From NCBI GenBank assembly GCA_032207245.1, contig CM063506.1, positions 40,378,842-40,442,841 on the forward strand: a stretch of DNA of 64,000 nt, written 5' to 3'. The notes beneath the pieces are model-generated. The model did not search any database. It saw only the letters and a program-made list of their open reading frames with translations, and was not told the origin of the DNA. A program made the position numbers and the translations under genes. How positions within the stretch are numbered: position 1 is the first letter of the stretch; every line of letters starts with the position of its first letter. This stretch comes from Pardosa pseudoannulata (lineage: Eukaryota; Arthropoda; Arachnida; Araneae; Lycosidae). Below, in pieces: positions 52,581 to 63,709 of this stretch.

Positions 52581-52870
52581 GCCTCCACACTATGGTCCAC
52601 TGCAAGCCATCACCACCGTCTGGAGGGGCTTTGGCTTATCGTGGCCGATGGCGGCAGACGATAAAATAGCCTTGGCGGACGATGGCTTCGGAGGCGGTTT
52701 TTCTCCAAAGATCAAAGGCAGCTAGATGCGCAACTTAAGTGCGCAGTAGACCCTATGGACGAATCAATGCGTTCAGCTCATTCAGTGGCCCAGCGTGTGG
52801 ATGTGACCCGTGAACCATCGTTCGAGGTCACCATCAGGAAGTGGTGAACAACTGGCCATAGTGTGGAGGC
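52581..52870 (+). mobile_element. MITE copy 2, 290 bp with perfect 15-bp TIRs
   Basis: GCCTCCACACTATGG at 52581-52595 and CCATAGTGTGGAGGC at 52856-52870 are exact inverted repeats. The interior matches copy 1 in reverse orientation. No ORF of interest and no clear target duplication, so the superfamily is open. Confidence 0.8.
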
Positions 52871-52879
52871 TACATTAAA

Positions 52880-54435
52880 TGTGTGTTATTTTTGGTAGAT
52901 GGTTTTTCACCTATTCCAATTCTGACAGTGCCACTCCATTCTTGATAAATTTTGAGTATCGTATTTTTTAAATGTATCATAGAATAAGAAGTATTAGAGT
53001 ATTATTGAGTGGGAATTAAGCTCGTTATGAAATGTAATAAGTGTGTGTCCTGCTATAACAACAACACTCATGTGCACTTTAAACTTACAAAATTGTTATT
53101 CTATATGTTACTTTTACTTTGAATGTAAAAACTAGTGTCGAAACTGGCATTTAATAGGTAAACTTTGTTAAAATTTAGATATAAAATTAACTTTTGAAGT
53201 TTTCTCTTTCTGTTAAGTATGTTTTACTAAATTTTTAACTTAGTTTTATACCATTTTGAAGAGTATTAAATTAACTAAAACAATTCAGCAGAAAAAAGGA
53301 AATGTTTTAGTATTTTGCGTTTGGTTATTTTGAGCGAAATTTTTGTTTCACATGAGGATGATTATGTGAGAAAAGATCATGTTTGAAATCCCCTATAGGA
53401 CGCAATTCATACACTTTTAGGTTTATTTGATAAAATTTTACTGCTTTGTACATCCAAATCTGATCCTGACTAGGTAGATATGAAATGCAAGCTTTATCAT
53501 TTATTATGTAAAAGTACCCCTAAATGTAGCTATAGAAATATTTGTTTTTTTAAAAAAAGTTTGGATATAAAAAATACCTCTAGATTTTATCTTAATTACG
53601 TTGCATCAACTAAAAATGGCTATCAAACATATTCACATTTTTCGGCCATTTTAATTTAAGTCAATCCAAATTTGGCTAAGTGTATATTCTGATTTTGTTC
53701 ATTTGTTCTAAAATCAATCAAACTTTGATATCAAACATAAAGTGTATCCCATGCATTCAGTAACTTCGAAATGTTGTAGTGAGAATACAATTTCTCTGAA
53801 AATAACCTAGAAAATTTCCTGATTTCTGATAATTTTTCAAATGTTAAAGAGTAAGATTTGATGTTTACATGTTACTCATGTGTTCTTTTTCAAATGAAAA
53901 CCATATAAACACATGGTTATATATGGTCTGCATAAATACAATTTCGATCATTTATTTTGATCAACAATATTCATAAATTTATTTTGTGAAATGTGTAAGC
54001 AGCAACATAACTTCATTCTGGTTAGGGCAATATTCTTTTGAGGTTAACTAGGTCTTTCTTCACTAGACTTACATACAAGAACCGTATGTCTTTTTGACTG
54101 CATTCGAAAAATCATAAACTTCAACTGTATCATATCTGTTTGAGCACTTAATAAGTTGGCAATAAGTGTTGGCATCTTTAGCTTAGCCAAATCTGAAAGT
54201 TTAACACGCCATTGATTCCACTAAGTAGAGGAGCCCCCTTTACATGCACTAAAAACAAAGCAAATCAGTGAATCCTACTCCCCTTTCAAGACTTATCTCT
54301 AGCTAAGGAAAAAATTGAGGTGTGAAAAATTTCAACTTTCTACCAAGATAATTGCATAGTTTAACCCCCTTTCCCTCGATAGGTTGTAAAATGGCCGACT
54401 CTGCTGCTTCATTATCCTTCTTAATGCATTAAATA
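52880..54435. other. Intergenic AT-rich DNA
   Basis: The first ~100 bp look like an 'empty site' relative of the sequence flanking MITE copy 1. Otherwise nothing is seen. Confidence 0.35.
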
Positions 54436-54439
54436 AGTT

Positions 54440-54640
54440 ACAGAGGACTTCTGTGTCCTAATGACTTCTGAAGTCACCGTAGAAGGGAATTCGGTATTAT
54501 AAATTCCCATCTCTGACGTCATTATGACGTAGAAGTCGCTTGTTGCATAGCTCGACCGTATTTTGTATCAAATTAACAAGATCACAATACACGGAATGAT
54601 GGGATAGCACTCCGGTGTGATCTCGTAACTTCTGACAATC
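54440..54640. repeat. Palindromic foldback repeat, copy 2
   Basis: A central palindrome GGGAATTCGGTATTATAAATTCCC-like (positions 54485-54509) with TCTCTGACGTC and AGAAGTCG arms parallels 51560-51740. The minus-strand ORF through here is part of the repeat. Confidence 0.5.
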
Positions 54641-55865
54641 CCGGCAAAATAGAGAGTTGAAATTATTACTTATGTAAACGGGTTTTTCTGACTCTCCAAG
54701 TAAAATTCCTTTTACCAGGTAAAATGAAGGGTATTTTACTGGCACATGTTAATGGGGTTTTTATTTCAGGAGATAGCTCTTCTAAGCCATAGTTCTTGTA
54801 AAAGCTATTTTATTCTGACTGTACATAGTGTTAAAAATCTTTAAGGATTATGCCTTTTTCCACTATTTGCAGAATTATATGTTATGTGTTTCGTTTCGTA
54901 CAGGAAATTTCCAAAAAAGTTTTAATTTATACAATAAAAAAATCACAGTATTCTATGTTAAGCCTGAGACTTTAAAAGATCACCCAGATCAATATTAGAA
55001 TGATGCAAATGAGTATCGAAGCCTTAATTTTCGAATTTCTTCATTGATATAAGTTTAACAACATTTTAAAATAACCGAAGAAAATTGAAACAGAAACGCG
55101 CACTATTCTTTTGTAACTTTGGAGATCGCATGAAAAAGTCGCCAAACGGCCAACAAAAGTGAAAATCTATCAATAATAATTATACGAAGAAAAAAGTATA
55201 AAGCAATAAAGTCAAAGTTCCTTTGGATTGACGGGCTCGGCCCATATGGTGCATCACTAAATACTTCATTATCTATTCTCTATTTCCATGTTAGTTGTTT
55301 TATTTTCTGGCTCGTTGCTAATTCATGATCTCTAAATTGAATGTTTATAAAACACCTGGTTTATAACAAATCATTCTTTCTTCAGCTATATAGTAGTCAT
55401 ATGAAGAATTATCCTTGATAATACAATATTTTTCAAATTAACACTGGCGCTTATTGAAAAAAAATAGGTGCCATATGTTGGTTGAAAATTTTCAACGTGC
55501 AAGAAAAGCAATTGTTGAAAACAGCATAAAAATACAATTTTCAGTGCCAAGTTTTTGTCTTTGTAACCCTAATTTCCTATTTTCAGGAGATGATTTTCAA
55601 AAAATCATTTCCAAATAGAAACCCATATTTAAAATTTCCTGTTTCTAGCTTCCGCAGTTCAGGCTCTGCATCGATATTGCGTTAAACTAAGAAAACTACA
55701 AAATCAGCAGCTTTACCTATCGGATTTTATTCAAACCATTCTCTAAACACGTTAATCAGCTATATGAATAAACTGTAAAATTGGTTAAGTAGATATTGAA
55801 TCTATAGGTTACACATATATGTACGTTGTCTTTTATTTATATAGAAAACACATTATGATTATTCC
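54641..55865. other. Intergenic DNA
   Basis: No supported gene or element. Confidence 0.4.
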
Positions 55866-57614
55866 AATGAGGAATTTGCATATGTGGGGGATTCGAACAA
55901 CTTAGTATTTTTCTTATAATTCCAGACTCGTAGATTCCAAAAAGGTTCTCAAAAATGTAAAAAGCTGGGTCCACCATTTAAAATATTAATTTTAAATTTA
56001 AGCGAAAATCACGTGACATCAAAACACTCCGTGATTGGTTGTGACGTCATCGTTCACGTTGTTCAATATTTTCTTATTGCTTGTAAACGCGCACTATTTT
56101 CCGATTTTGTTTTTGCAAGTTCCTGAAATTTTCTAGCTATCAAAATTTATTTTTATTTAAACCTGAAGGTTTATTTTATCGATCTAGATAGCTTAGTTAT
56201 CTCAATTTGTCATAAATGTCTCTTCTACCTGGATTTACCAAAGGACAGTCAGGCAACCTCCCGAAAATTGACAGCATGTCAATGTTTTCGTTCTTGGGAA
56301 AAAAAACCCGGATTTTATGGTAGTAGAAATACGGGGAATTAAAACCCATAGGTATGTAAAATCATTTATATATTTATCCAATTTTACTTAACATGTATTA
56401 ATATTTTATTCATGCTAATCACAGCTCTTCTGTTTGTAGACATAGACAAATCAAATAAATATACATATATTATATACACATATTTGTAGTAGCATCGCTT
56501 TTTATAAATAGAGACGGATGTAATATATTTAAATAAAAATTAGAGGACTTATTCATTGTGAGACCCGGACCTTTAGCCTTCGTGTTGCAAAAAGTAGACC
56601 GTAGCGCTCCAAAACCAAACCAAAATCAAAACCAAACCAACTCTTAAGTACTTTAAATTTGATGTAGAGAAAATTAAAATCACTAAAAGGCTTTACTTAA
56701 TTGCTTATGATTTTTTAAATAGCCATAAAATTTTATTGCCTTTAATATTAATGTTAAATTACAAAATGTATAAAGTTTCTGAAATTAAATTTAATTTTTA
56801 AAGTAATATCATTATAAGTATTTTAAAAATATTATATACTTTTTTCAAATTAGTCACCAATTTAATCGAAAAATATCACTGTGAATTGATACACTTAAGA
56901 AAGTATGCATCACTGAAGAAAATATTTATAATACCTTGAAAATACATAACCTTCCCCTCCCCCGAGTTATTTATTAGACAATTATATGCTTTAGACTTTT
57001 ATGTTTTACGATATTTATATGCTTTATCAAACATTTATTGTAGTTGAACTCTGTGATAATACTCGAAAATTATCAGTTTTAAACGTTAAATAGCACTGGT
57101 TAATAAACAGTCCTTTTAAAGATATAGATGTATTTTTATATACTTTAATTTTTCTAAACTAGTGATATTTAAACAAGCATTTACTTATTGATAAATGGTC
57201 TTCACAAACCCATAGAGATGATTTATGATACTTTGGGGGATTAATTTCTCATCACTTTTCGTCGCGTTTGTCCATATTTTACGTGTATGTGGATCTTTGG
57301 AAACGCTGAAAAATATCTTATCATTGCAATTAGTTGCTGTAATTTTACAGAGTGGCACAATACAATATTTATAATATGATTTTTTAATGCCAGAGATAGT
57401 AAAAATAATTCTATTATAGGCGATACTTTACACAGAAACAAATTTAAAAGTTGCCTTTTAACATGTAAACTGCATAGGCGCTCGGTGTCAACGTGAAAGA
57501 TGACGTCACAAACACGGCGGAGGAAAAGTATCGCTTTTGAGAGTCGTTAAAGATTCCGCTATAAAACCCATTAGAAATAATTAATTAGGCCTCCAAATGA
57601 AAGAAAAATAGCTA
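55866..57614 (+). repeat. Segmental duplication, copy 2
   Basis: Direct copy of 45816-47737, 10 kb apart, starting AATGAGGAATTTGCATATG. It differs by an inserted SINE 3' part at 56557-56640 and several deletions. No gene. Confidence 0.8.
56557..56640 (+). mobile_element. SINE 3' part
   Basis: GTGAGACCCGGACCTTTAGC followed by GTGTTGCAAAAAGTAGACC and an ACCAAACCAAAA tail. It matches the 3' body of the SINE at 29871-30027. It lies inside segmental copy 2 and is absent from copy 1, so it postdates the duplication or was lost from copy 1. Confidence 0.65.
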
Positions 57615-59805
57615 CTGACCTGCTTACTTTTTTGTCTTCAATCGTTTAAAATTAAAATTAAAAAACGTGAAAATTCTTCATTATCATGGTGTAAGAAAAA
57701 CATTCAGAATCTCAAAGTTGGAGCGATTGAATGAACAGGATTCTATAGCCAATAAATTGATTGCCATTCTATTGCAAATAAGAAACACTGTAAGTATTTT
57801 AACTGAGTAGATTCATATTCATAATTCCCATATGAGAATTATGAAAAGAAATTGGTACATTTCACATGCCGAAGTTTTTTATACCAAATTTGGCGATTTT
57901 GTGGCGATACTAAGCTGGTCATAAGCAAGAAAATATGGTTTTTCTACCAAGACAAGTTTATAATATTTTATCCGACCATAATGTTAAAAATTGGATTTGC
58001 ATAAAAGTGTTAGGTTTGTTTAAGTTACGTCAAAATTTTTCAGTTTTGTAAAATAAAATACAAAATCGTGACTTTTTTAATGACCTCCCAGAAATTGTCA
58101 ATTTCAAGAGCTTGGAAAAAATATATGCAGGGATCGGCGTGTAAAGTGCATCTGTTCCAACAAATTTTGTAACAACAGTAAAAGTTGGCAAAGTATTATT
58201 TCTTTTCTTTCAGATCTTTTGACTTGCGTTCTATTTAAATGCACAGAACAAACCAAAAGTTAAGTTCCACTGAATAATTTAACTTAACCACTTAGAAATA
58301 ATTGGGTTCCTAGAATTTTAAAAAGTTTGACAAGAAATAGGTATGTCATCAAATGGAAATATTTAACTCTCCGATATCAGTAACTTTTCAGATTTTTCCA
58401 GTTTTAAAAATATATGTACTGTTCTTTCACGTTCTGCAATTTAGTTATTTTATGCGTTTAAAAGCACCCACAATCACAAAATTTAGGAAATTTTTAATAA
58501 GAACTTAGGGATCTGGAAATAGCACTCGTTCTGACGCGACGAACGACGAATGTAAATGGTAGTAAAATAAAAAGTAAGTAAATTTGAAATAAATATTATA
58601 ATAATATGTTCAATCATTGCTCTAAAATCAATCAAATTTTGATATCAGGGTATCCGAAAGGTTTAGTAACCTCGAAATATCTCACTGATAATGCAATTTC
58701 TCTGAAAATAATCTGGAAAGTTTCTTGATTTCTGATGGCTTATCAAATTCTAGTCGCTTAGACGGGAGAAGAGCCTAACAGGAGAAATAGCATTTTTAAG
58801 GTAAATGGTAAATTGTAGTTCCATAAGCCAAATGAACGTTATTGCAACTACGAGGCCTGTCATCATGGCAAAAATCACAGCTTGAAATATGGAAGAAATG
58901 TCCCTGGAAGAAGTGGATTGTAAAGAACTACAACTTTACCTTCTCGCGTAGGATGTAAAAAGAACTACAACTTCTACTTCGCGAGGAAAAGGATTTCCGG
59001 TTTATATTGGTTTGTGAAAAAAGTCGTTGCTTCACTGTATGATGAACCAGTGTGAAGTTGTAATTAATTAAAGTGTTTCGAAATTGAATAGAGGAGTGAT
59101 ATGTTCAAGTAACCTGTGCTTTGTTCGTCAACAAATAAATAAGAATTGCCAATTCATGACAGGATCTTGGAGACTAAGAACACACCGAAGTTTTTACAAA
59201 AAGACTAATGTCAGCAATTCTATTCTGGAAACCGTTAGCATTCCAGATACCGAAGTTGAGAAAATTCAAGCTTGAACGATCGAATGCCAAAGCAAAAGAA
59301 ATGGGTGGAAGGGGGAAGTAAGCCTATTAATGACACTCTCATAACAAGGTAAATCCTTTTCTATGATGAAACACTTTGAAACAAGAATAAAAAAGAGTCC
59401 ATAAAGTGTTATAAGGTAGCCATAAGGTCACGTCAAATAGCTCGAGCCTGGCTATCCTTCCTGGTGCACTTGTTACAGCATTGTCCAGCTTACTTATTCA
59501 TTAATTTACTTTGGACAGAGCGGATTCTTGTTTAAAATATGTTCATTGCTCTACTGTAAATTACAATTTCCTTAAACTCAGGTTGTTTTTGAAAATTTAC
59601 TTGACTTTTTCCAAAATTTTAAATTTCCTGGTTCTGTTGCGACCTTTAATAGTTAAAAATTAAATTTGGAGAAAGTAGGACTTTATTTGTTTAAGAACTC
59701 TCTCAAAACAGTTAAGTATGATATACACTTTATAGGTATGCAATATTCAGAAGAAATATAGACAAAACTTAAAGCTTTATTTTATAGGAACTATTAAACA
59801 CAAAA
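57615..59805. other. Intergenic DNA, unclassified repeat at 58750-59300
   Basis: 58750-59300 has higher GC and an internal near-repeat (AAGAACTACAACTT...CTCGCG twice, ~58923 and ~58970). This suggests a transposon or LTR remnant, but I cannot name it. The short ORF at 59084-59275 has no recognisable domain. Confidence 0.35.
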
Positions 59806-59810
59806 TGCTC

Positions 59811-59816
59811 TTTATT
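59811..59816 (-). terminator. Polyadenylation signal for the 15-residue-repeat gene
   Basis: AATAAA on the minus strand ~210 nt past the stop at 60025-60027. A second AATAAA is at 59854-59859. Confidence 0.5.
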
Positions 59817-60024
59817 ACAATCAAATTTATATAAATATAATTACTGTAATTTTTTTATTAACATAATTTTCAAAATCATTCATTTTTTTAAAAGTCTTAA
59901 ATACAGTCATATAATTATTATATCAAAAGTTTCAAGTGAATTGAAAATGTTTCTTTTAATAGAAAATTCATAACAAAACTGTTTATATACATTAAGCTAT
60001 ACATTTTCACACAGTACAAAACAT

Positions 60025-60130
60025 TCACTGTTGATTTTGTATCTTATTTTGAGGTCTTTTAAAAGCTCGTATTTTGGAAAAGAGATGGCGCTTCAATTTT
60101 AAATATTCTGCATGACAGTGCCTTTGGAAC
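60025..60130 (-). CDS. Terminal exon of the unrecognised gene
   Basis: Completes the split Met codon, then encodes FQRHCHAEYLKLKRHLFSKI and RAFKRPQNKIQNQQ before TGA. Support comes from the acceptor, the matching phase and downstream AATAAA signals. Confidence 0.55.
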
Positions 60131-63100
60131 CTGTTAAAATAATATAAACAAATAAGTGATGACAATATAAACCATTATGCTTAATGATATGAATAATAAA
60201 GAGAGATTAAAAGTACGAGGATTGGAACTTTAATAGTGGCAACTATTTATTTATATGGAATACAAAAGTGATTCATGTCACCATGTTTTACAATCCTTCA
60301 ACATAATCCCCAGAATTGTGCATTACCCGTTTCCAACGATGTGGAAGTCGCAGAACACCTGTAGCAGCGCCTGTTCTGTTGATAGTTCGAATGGATCGGT
60401 CTATTGCCTAAAGAATCTCTGGAACAGTTCTGAAGCGAATGCCACGAAGTGATTCCTTCATCTTAGGAATTAAGTCAAAGTCACAAGGGCTTAGATCTGG
60501 GGAGTATGGTAGCTGGAAAAGCACTTCTCAGCCCCACCGATTGAACAAATCAGTCACAGGTTGTGCTGTATGCGGCCGAGCATCGTGTTATGCAAAAGGA
60601 TAAGGGCGTTCTGCAGAAAGTGTAGCCGTTTTTGTCTCAAAGCTTATTTGAGATGGTGCTCCAAAAATGAACAGTAATACTGCGCAGTGACGGTCTGCTG
60701 TGGGGGAACGGTATGCGTTAGGATGACACCATTACAGTCCTACACGAGAATCACCACAATTTTCACTTTGCTGGGGTTCTGACGAAATTTCGAAAGTCGA
60801 GGTGACCCGTAGTGACGCCATTCGTTTGATTGGCGTTTCAGTTCTGGTTGGTACGATCTGGCATAAGTCTCATCCAGCGTAATGATACGGCGAGAAAAAG
60901 CCTCTCCTTTGAGATCATAGAGCTCCAGGTGGGTTAGAGCAGCATCGTATCGTAACAATTTCGATATTTAAGTCAAATGATATGGAACCCACAGTGAAGC
61001 AATTTTTCTCATGCACAGGCGTTAATTCAGAATGTGCAGCCCAGTCGTATGAGCAAATTCTGCCTGTTGGGCAAGAATCGTTTGGCATCGATTACTGCCC
61101 ATTAGTACGGTAACAGCATGCACTTGCTGCATCGCTGACACTAGAACGACCTGACGAATGCATGTCTGCACATTTTGGCGTTCTTCATTGACGGGTTTTT
61201 ACCCATCTTGCTACAGTTTTGTAAGGCAAATGCAGATTCCCCGCAAGCTTCTTGAAGCCCTAGATGACATTGCCGTGCTGAACGACCTCTGGCATATTCA
61301 ATTTTTACCCAACTTTGTTGTTCTTGTTTGGAAAACATCTTAACAACACTTACTTTAGACCGCAAGCTAATACAAGTATCAATTCTTAGCGTCATTCAAC
61401 ATGCGCTTGACGTAGGAAGGACGAGTCTCTGTTCAGAGGTAAGGTAGGTATGTAGCTGACATGTAGTATAAGCGACATTCTTTGATTTTGTTGCGTAGCG
61501 TTTTTACAGGAGTGTTGCCACTATTAAAGTTCCAATCCCGTATATTGTTGCGAACTTATCTCGAAGGTTTCGGGAACTGAATGGACTTTTACAACACGAG
61601 AAAACACACACACACGAATTTATTAACAAAACAATAAAAATTTCAAAAGTTCAAAATATTTCAGTTCAATATTCCAGAACAATTTCAGTGTACAGAGCAC
61701 ATAAAAACACTTCTACACAGCTAGCACTAAAAACACTATAGCATGGTAAGGTAAAATGCAACTCCGCTAGCTCAATCCGAATGTACCACGATTCCACCGC
61801 ACTTAGCAAGATCAAGCTGGAGACTGACTGACGTTTCAATCTGAGGGTCTATTTATAAGCTTGCAGAAATTTCGAGAACTTTCCTGAGTTAGTTCCAGAA
61901 ATTTCTGGCTACATCAAATGTGTCGCCAAAAACCTCGCTAGTTAGTCAAGATGCATAATTAAAGTTTGCAACAATATACTGGGTGCATAGTAAAGTACTT
62001 GGTTGGCCTTTTTCTTCGCAACCGTTGGCCATAGACATATGGCTAACGGTGGGGGTGGCCAACCTGCGGCTCGCGAGCCACATGCGGCTCTTTGAAGGAT
62101 TATTTGTGGCTCTCGATAAATGTACCCGAGTTCTCTTTTCCTTTTTGTGTCATTATATTTTAAAAAAAATATTACAACTGATGGAGTTTCATCAATGATG
62201 GGTAAAAAAATCGGTCTTATTGGGCTTTTAAGAGATGATTCTTAAATTCCACAATTCATACCGATTCACTGCATAATTCACAGAGAACATCTCGTTAAAA
62301 ATATTTAAAATATCCTGATGTTATGAAAATAGTGTAACACATTGTAAATTCCATTCGCACCAATGCTAAAAATCATCGACAATTCAAAAATTTCTTTGAA
62401 AAATTAAAGAACGAAGAACTTCCAAATGACATTCAATAAAAATATTTTTTAGTACCTTTTTAGCATACTTTTTAACTACGTATTTATTTGCGGCTCGGGA
62501 AAAATTTCAAATTTTGAAAAATGGCTCAGACTATCAAGGAGCTTGGCCATCCCTGACATATACTTTTAGTTATAAAAAGGCTTTAAATATAAAAAGCATA
62601 CATTTTATGGTATTTTAAAATTTAAAAATTTAATTTTGCAAAAACTACAAAAATTAAAATTTTATAATCTTTCCCGCTTTTTATCATTATATTTTGCAAA
62701 AACTGAAACTCGGTCTAAGAACAGTAAAAAAAAAGTTCAACTTCTTAGTGACAAAAACTAACCGAGACATTTGAAATCAAAATTACAGGTTTTTTCCTCC
62801 TTCATTCGTCAAAAAGACTAATTACAGTAATTTGAGGTTGAAATCCTGTTACCTCGGAAGGGGATAGTATTCACTGATAGTAAAGTGTTTATATGAAGCT
62901 TTTATATCTTCATGCTGTCTCGGTAGACATTGAGTTTATATAGTGGAATACACAAAATCAATAGTTGATGTCATTTAATACAAAATCGATTAAGCTACTT
63001 TCGTAGAGAATAACAAAAATAAAACTTACATATGAGGTGGATCAATTTCCATAGCTTCCGTCGAGGCTGGTTCAGAATCCTGAGGATTAATTTCCTGAAT

Positions 63101-63699
63101 AGCAGTCGAGCCTTGTTCAGAATTCTGAGGGTGAATTTCCTGGATAGTAGTGGAGGCTGGTTCAGCATTTTGAGGGCAAATTTGCTGGATAGGAGTGGAG
63201 GCTGGTTCAGCATTTTGAGGATTAATTTTCTGGATAGTAGTGGAGGCTGGTTCAGCATTTTGAAAGTAAATTTCCTGAATAGTAGTGGAGGCTGGTTCAG
63301 CATTTTGAGGATTAATTTTCTGGATAGTAGTGGAGGCTGGTTCAGCATTTTGAAAGTAAATTTCCTGAATAGTAGTGGAGACTGGTTCAGAATTTTGAGG
63401 GTAAAATTCATGGACAGTAGAGGAGGCTAGTTCAGAATTTTGAGAGTTAATTTCCTGGATAGTAGTGGAAGCTGATTCAGCATTTTGAGGGTTAGTTTCC
63501 TGTACAGTAATGGAGGCTGGTTCAGAATTTTGAGGGTTAATTTCCTGGATAGTACTGGAGGTTAGTTCGGAACTTTGAGGGTTAACTTCCTGAATAGCAG
63601 TGGAGGCTGGTTCAGAAATCTGAGGGTAAATTTCCTGAATAGTCTTTTTTAAATTATTCACCAGAATGATTGCTTGTTCGAGCACTGGTTTGTTAGGAG
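60025..63699 (-). CDS. Unrecognised gene with 15-residue repeats, last two exons (partial)
   Basis: Minus-strand exons 63699-63030 and 60130-60025. The first has acceptor TTTACTCTCTTAG and donor GTAAGT. The second has acceptor ATTTTAACAG and ends TGA. Exon 1 here ends with two bases (AT) and the next starts with G, so the frame joins cleanly. The visible protein is about 257 residues. It runs from PNKPVLEQAIILVNNLKK, through about 13 units of consensus EPASTTIQEINPQNA, to AMEIDPPHM. It ends in a basic tail with YLKLKRHLFSKIRAFKRP. The N-terminus lies beyond 64000. I do not recognise the family. The repeat region is hydrophilic, Ser/Thr/Gln-rich and probably disordered. The 2.9-kb intron holds a mariner, a solo LTR and a hAT-like element. 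Confidence 0.65.
60216..61540 (-). mobile_element. mariner element, 1.3 kb, both TIRs present
   Basis: Flanked by TA on both sides (60214-60215, 61541-61542). The ends carry ~28-bp inverted repeats with the common core GGATTGGAACTTTAATAG; the left end has one extra base. Length fits mariner. It lies in the last intron of the unrecognised repeat gene, in the same orientation. Confidence 0.88.
60288..61338 (-). pseudogene. mariner transposase pseudogene
   Basis: Starts MFSKQEQQSWVKIEYARGRS at 61338. Its catalytic segments are IITLDETYARSYQPELKRQS, then HDARPHTAQPVTDLFNRW, then YSPDLSPCDFDLIPKMKESL. The C-terminus RLPHRWKRVMHNSGDYVEGL ends at 60288. The spacing between the second and third Asp is about 34 residues. 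The usual Asn after His-Asp is missing through a 3-bp deletion. Frameshifts after residue ~50 and in-frame stops make it inactive. Confidence 0.85.
61546..61973 (-). mobile_element. Solo LTR, 428 bp (Ty3/gypsy-like), TSD ATAT
   Basis: Inverted ends TGTTGC...GCAACA, flanked by ATAT on both sides (61542-61545 and 61974-61977). On the minus strand it has a TATA box TATAAATAG (61849-61857) and AATAAA (61619-61624) in LTR order. It has no internal region, so it is a solo LTR. It abuts the mariner. Confidence 0.8.
62043..62555. mobile_element. hAT-like non-autonomous element, 513 bp
   Basis: The left part GGGGTGGCCAACCTGCGGCT and right end TTGGCCATCCCTG are inverted hAT-type termini. Flanking octamers ACATATGG and ACATATAC agree at six of eight positions. 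GCGGCTC motifs recur near both ends. No transposase is encoded. Confidence 0.68.
63030..63699 (-). CDS. Repeat-bearing exon of the unrecognised gene
   Basis: 670 nt, open throughout (222 codons plus split codons). The 45-bp unit is repeated head to tail. A 90-bp higher-order pair (63210-63299 and 63300-63389) is nearly identical, showing recent expansion. Other frames and the opposite strand are also open because the unit length is a multiple of three; these are shadows. Confidence 0.72.
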
Positions 63700-63709
63700 C
63701 TAAGAGAGT

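Noticed and set aside
54497..54745. 82-codon minus-strand ORF
   Set aside because: It reads through the palindromic repeat, has no recognisable domain and no splice context.
63032..63430. 132-codon plus-strand ORF and a second minus-strand frame over the repeat exon
   Set aside because: The 45-bp unit is a multiple of three, so several frames stay open. Only the minus frame with matching splice sites on both sides is supported.
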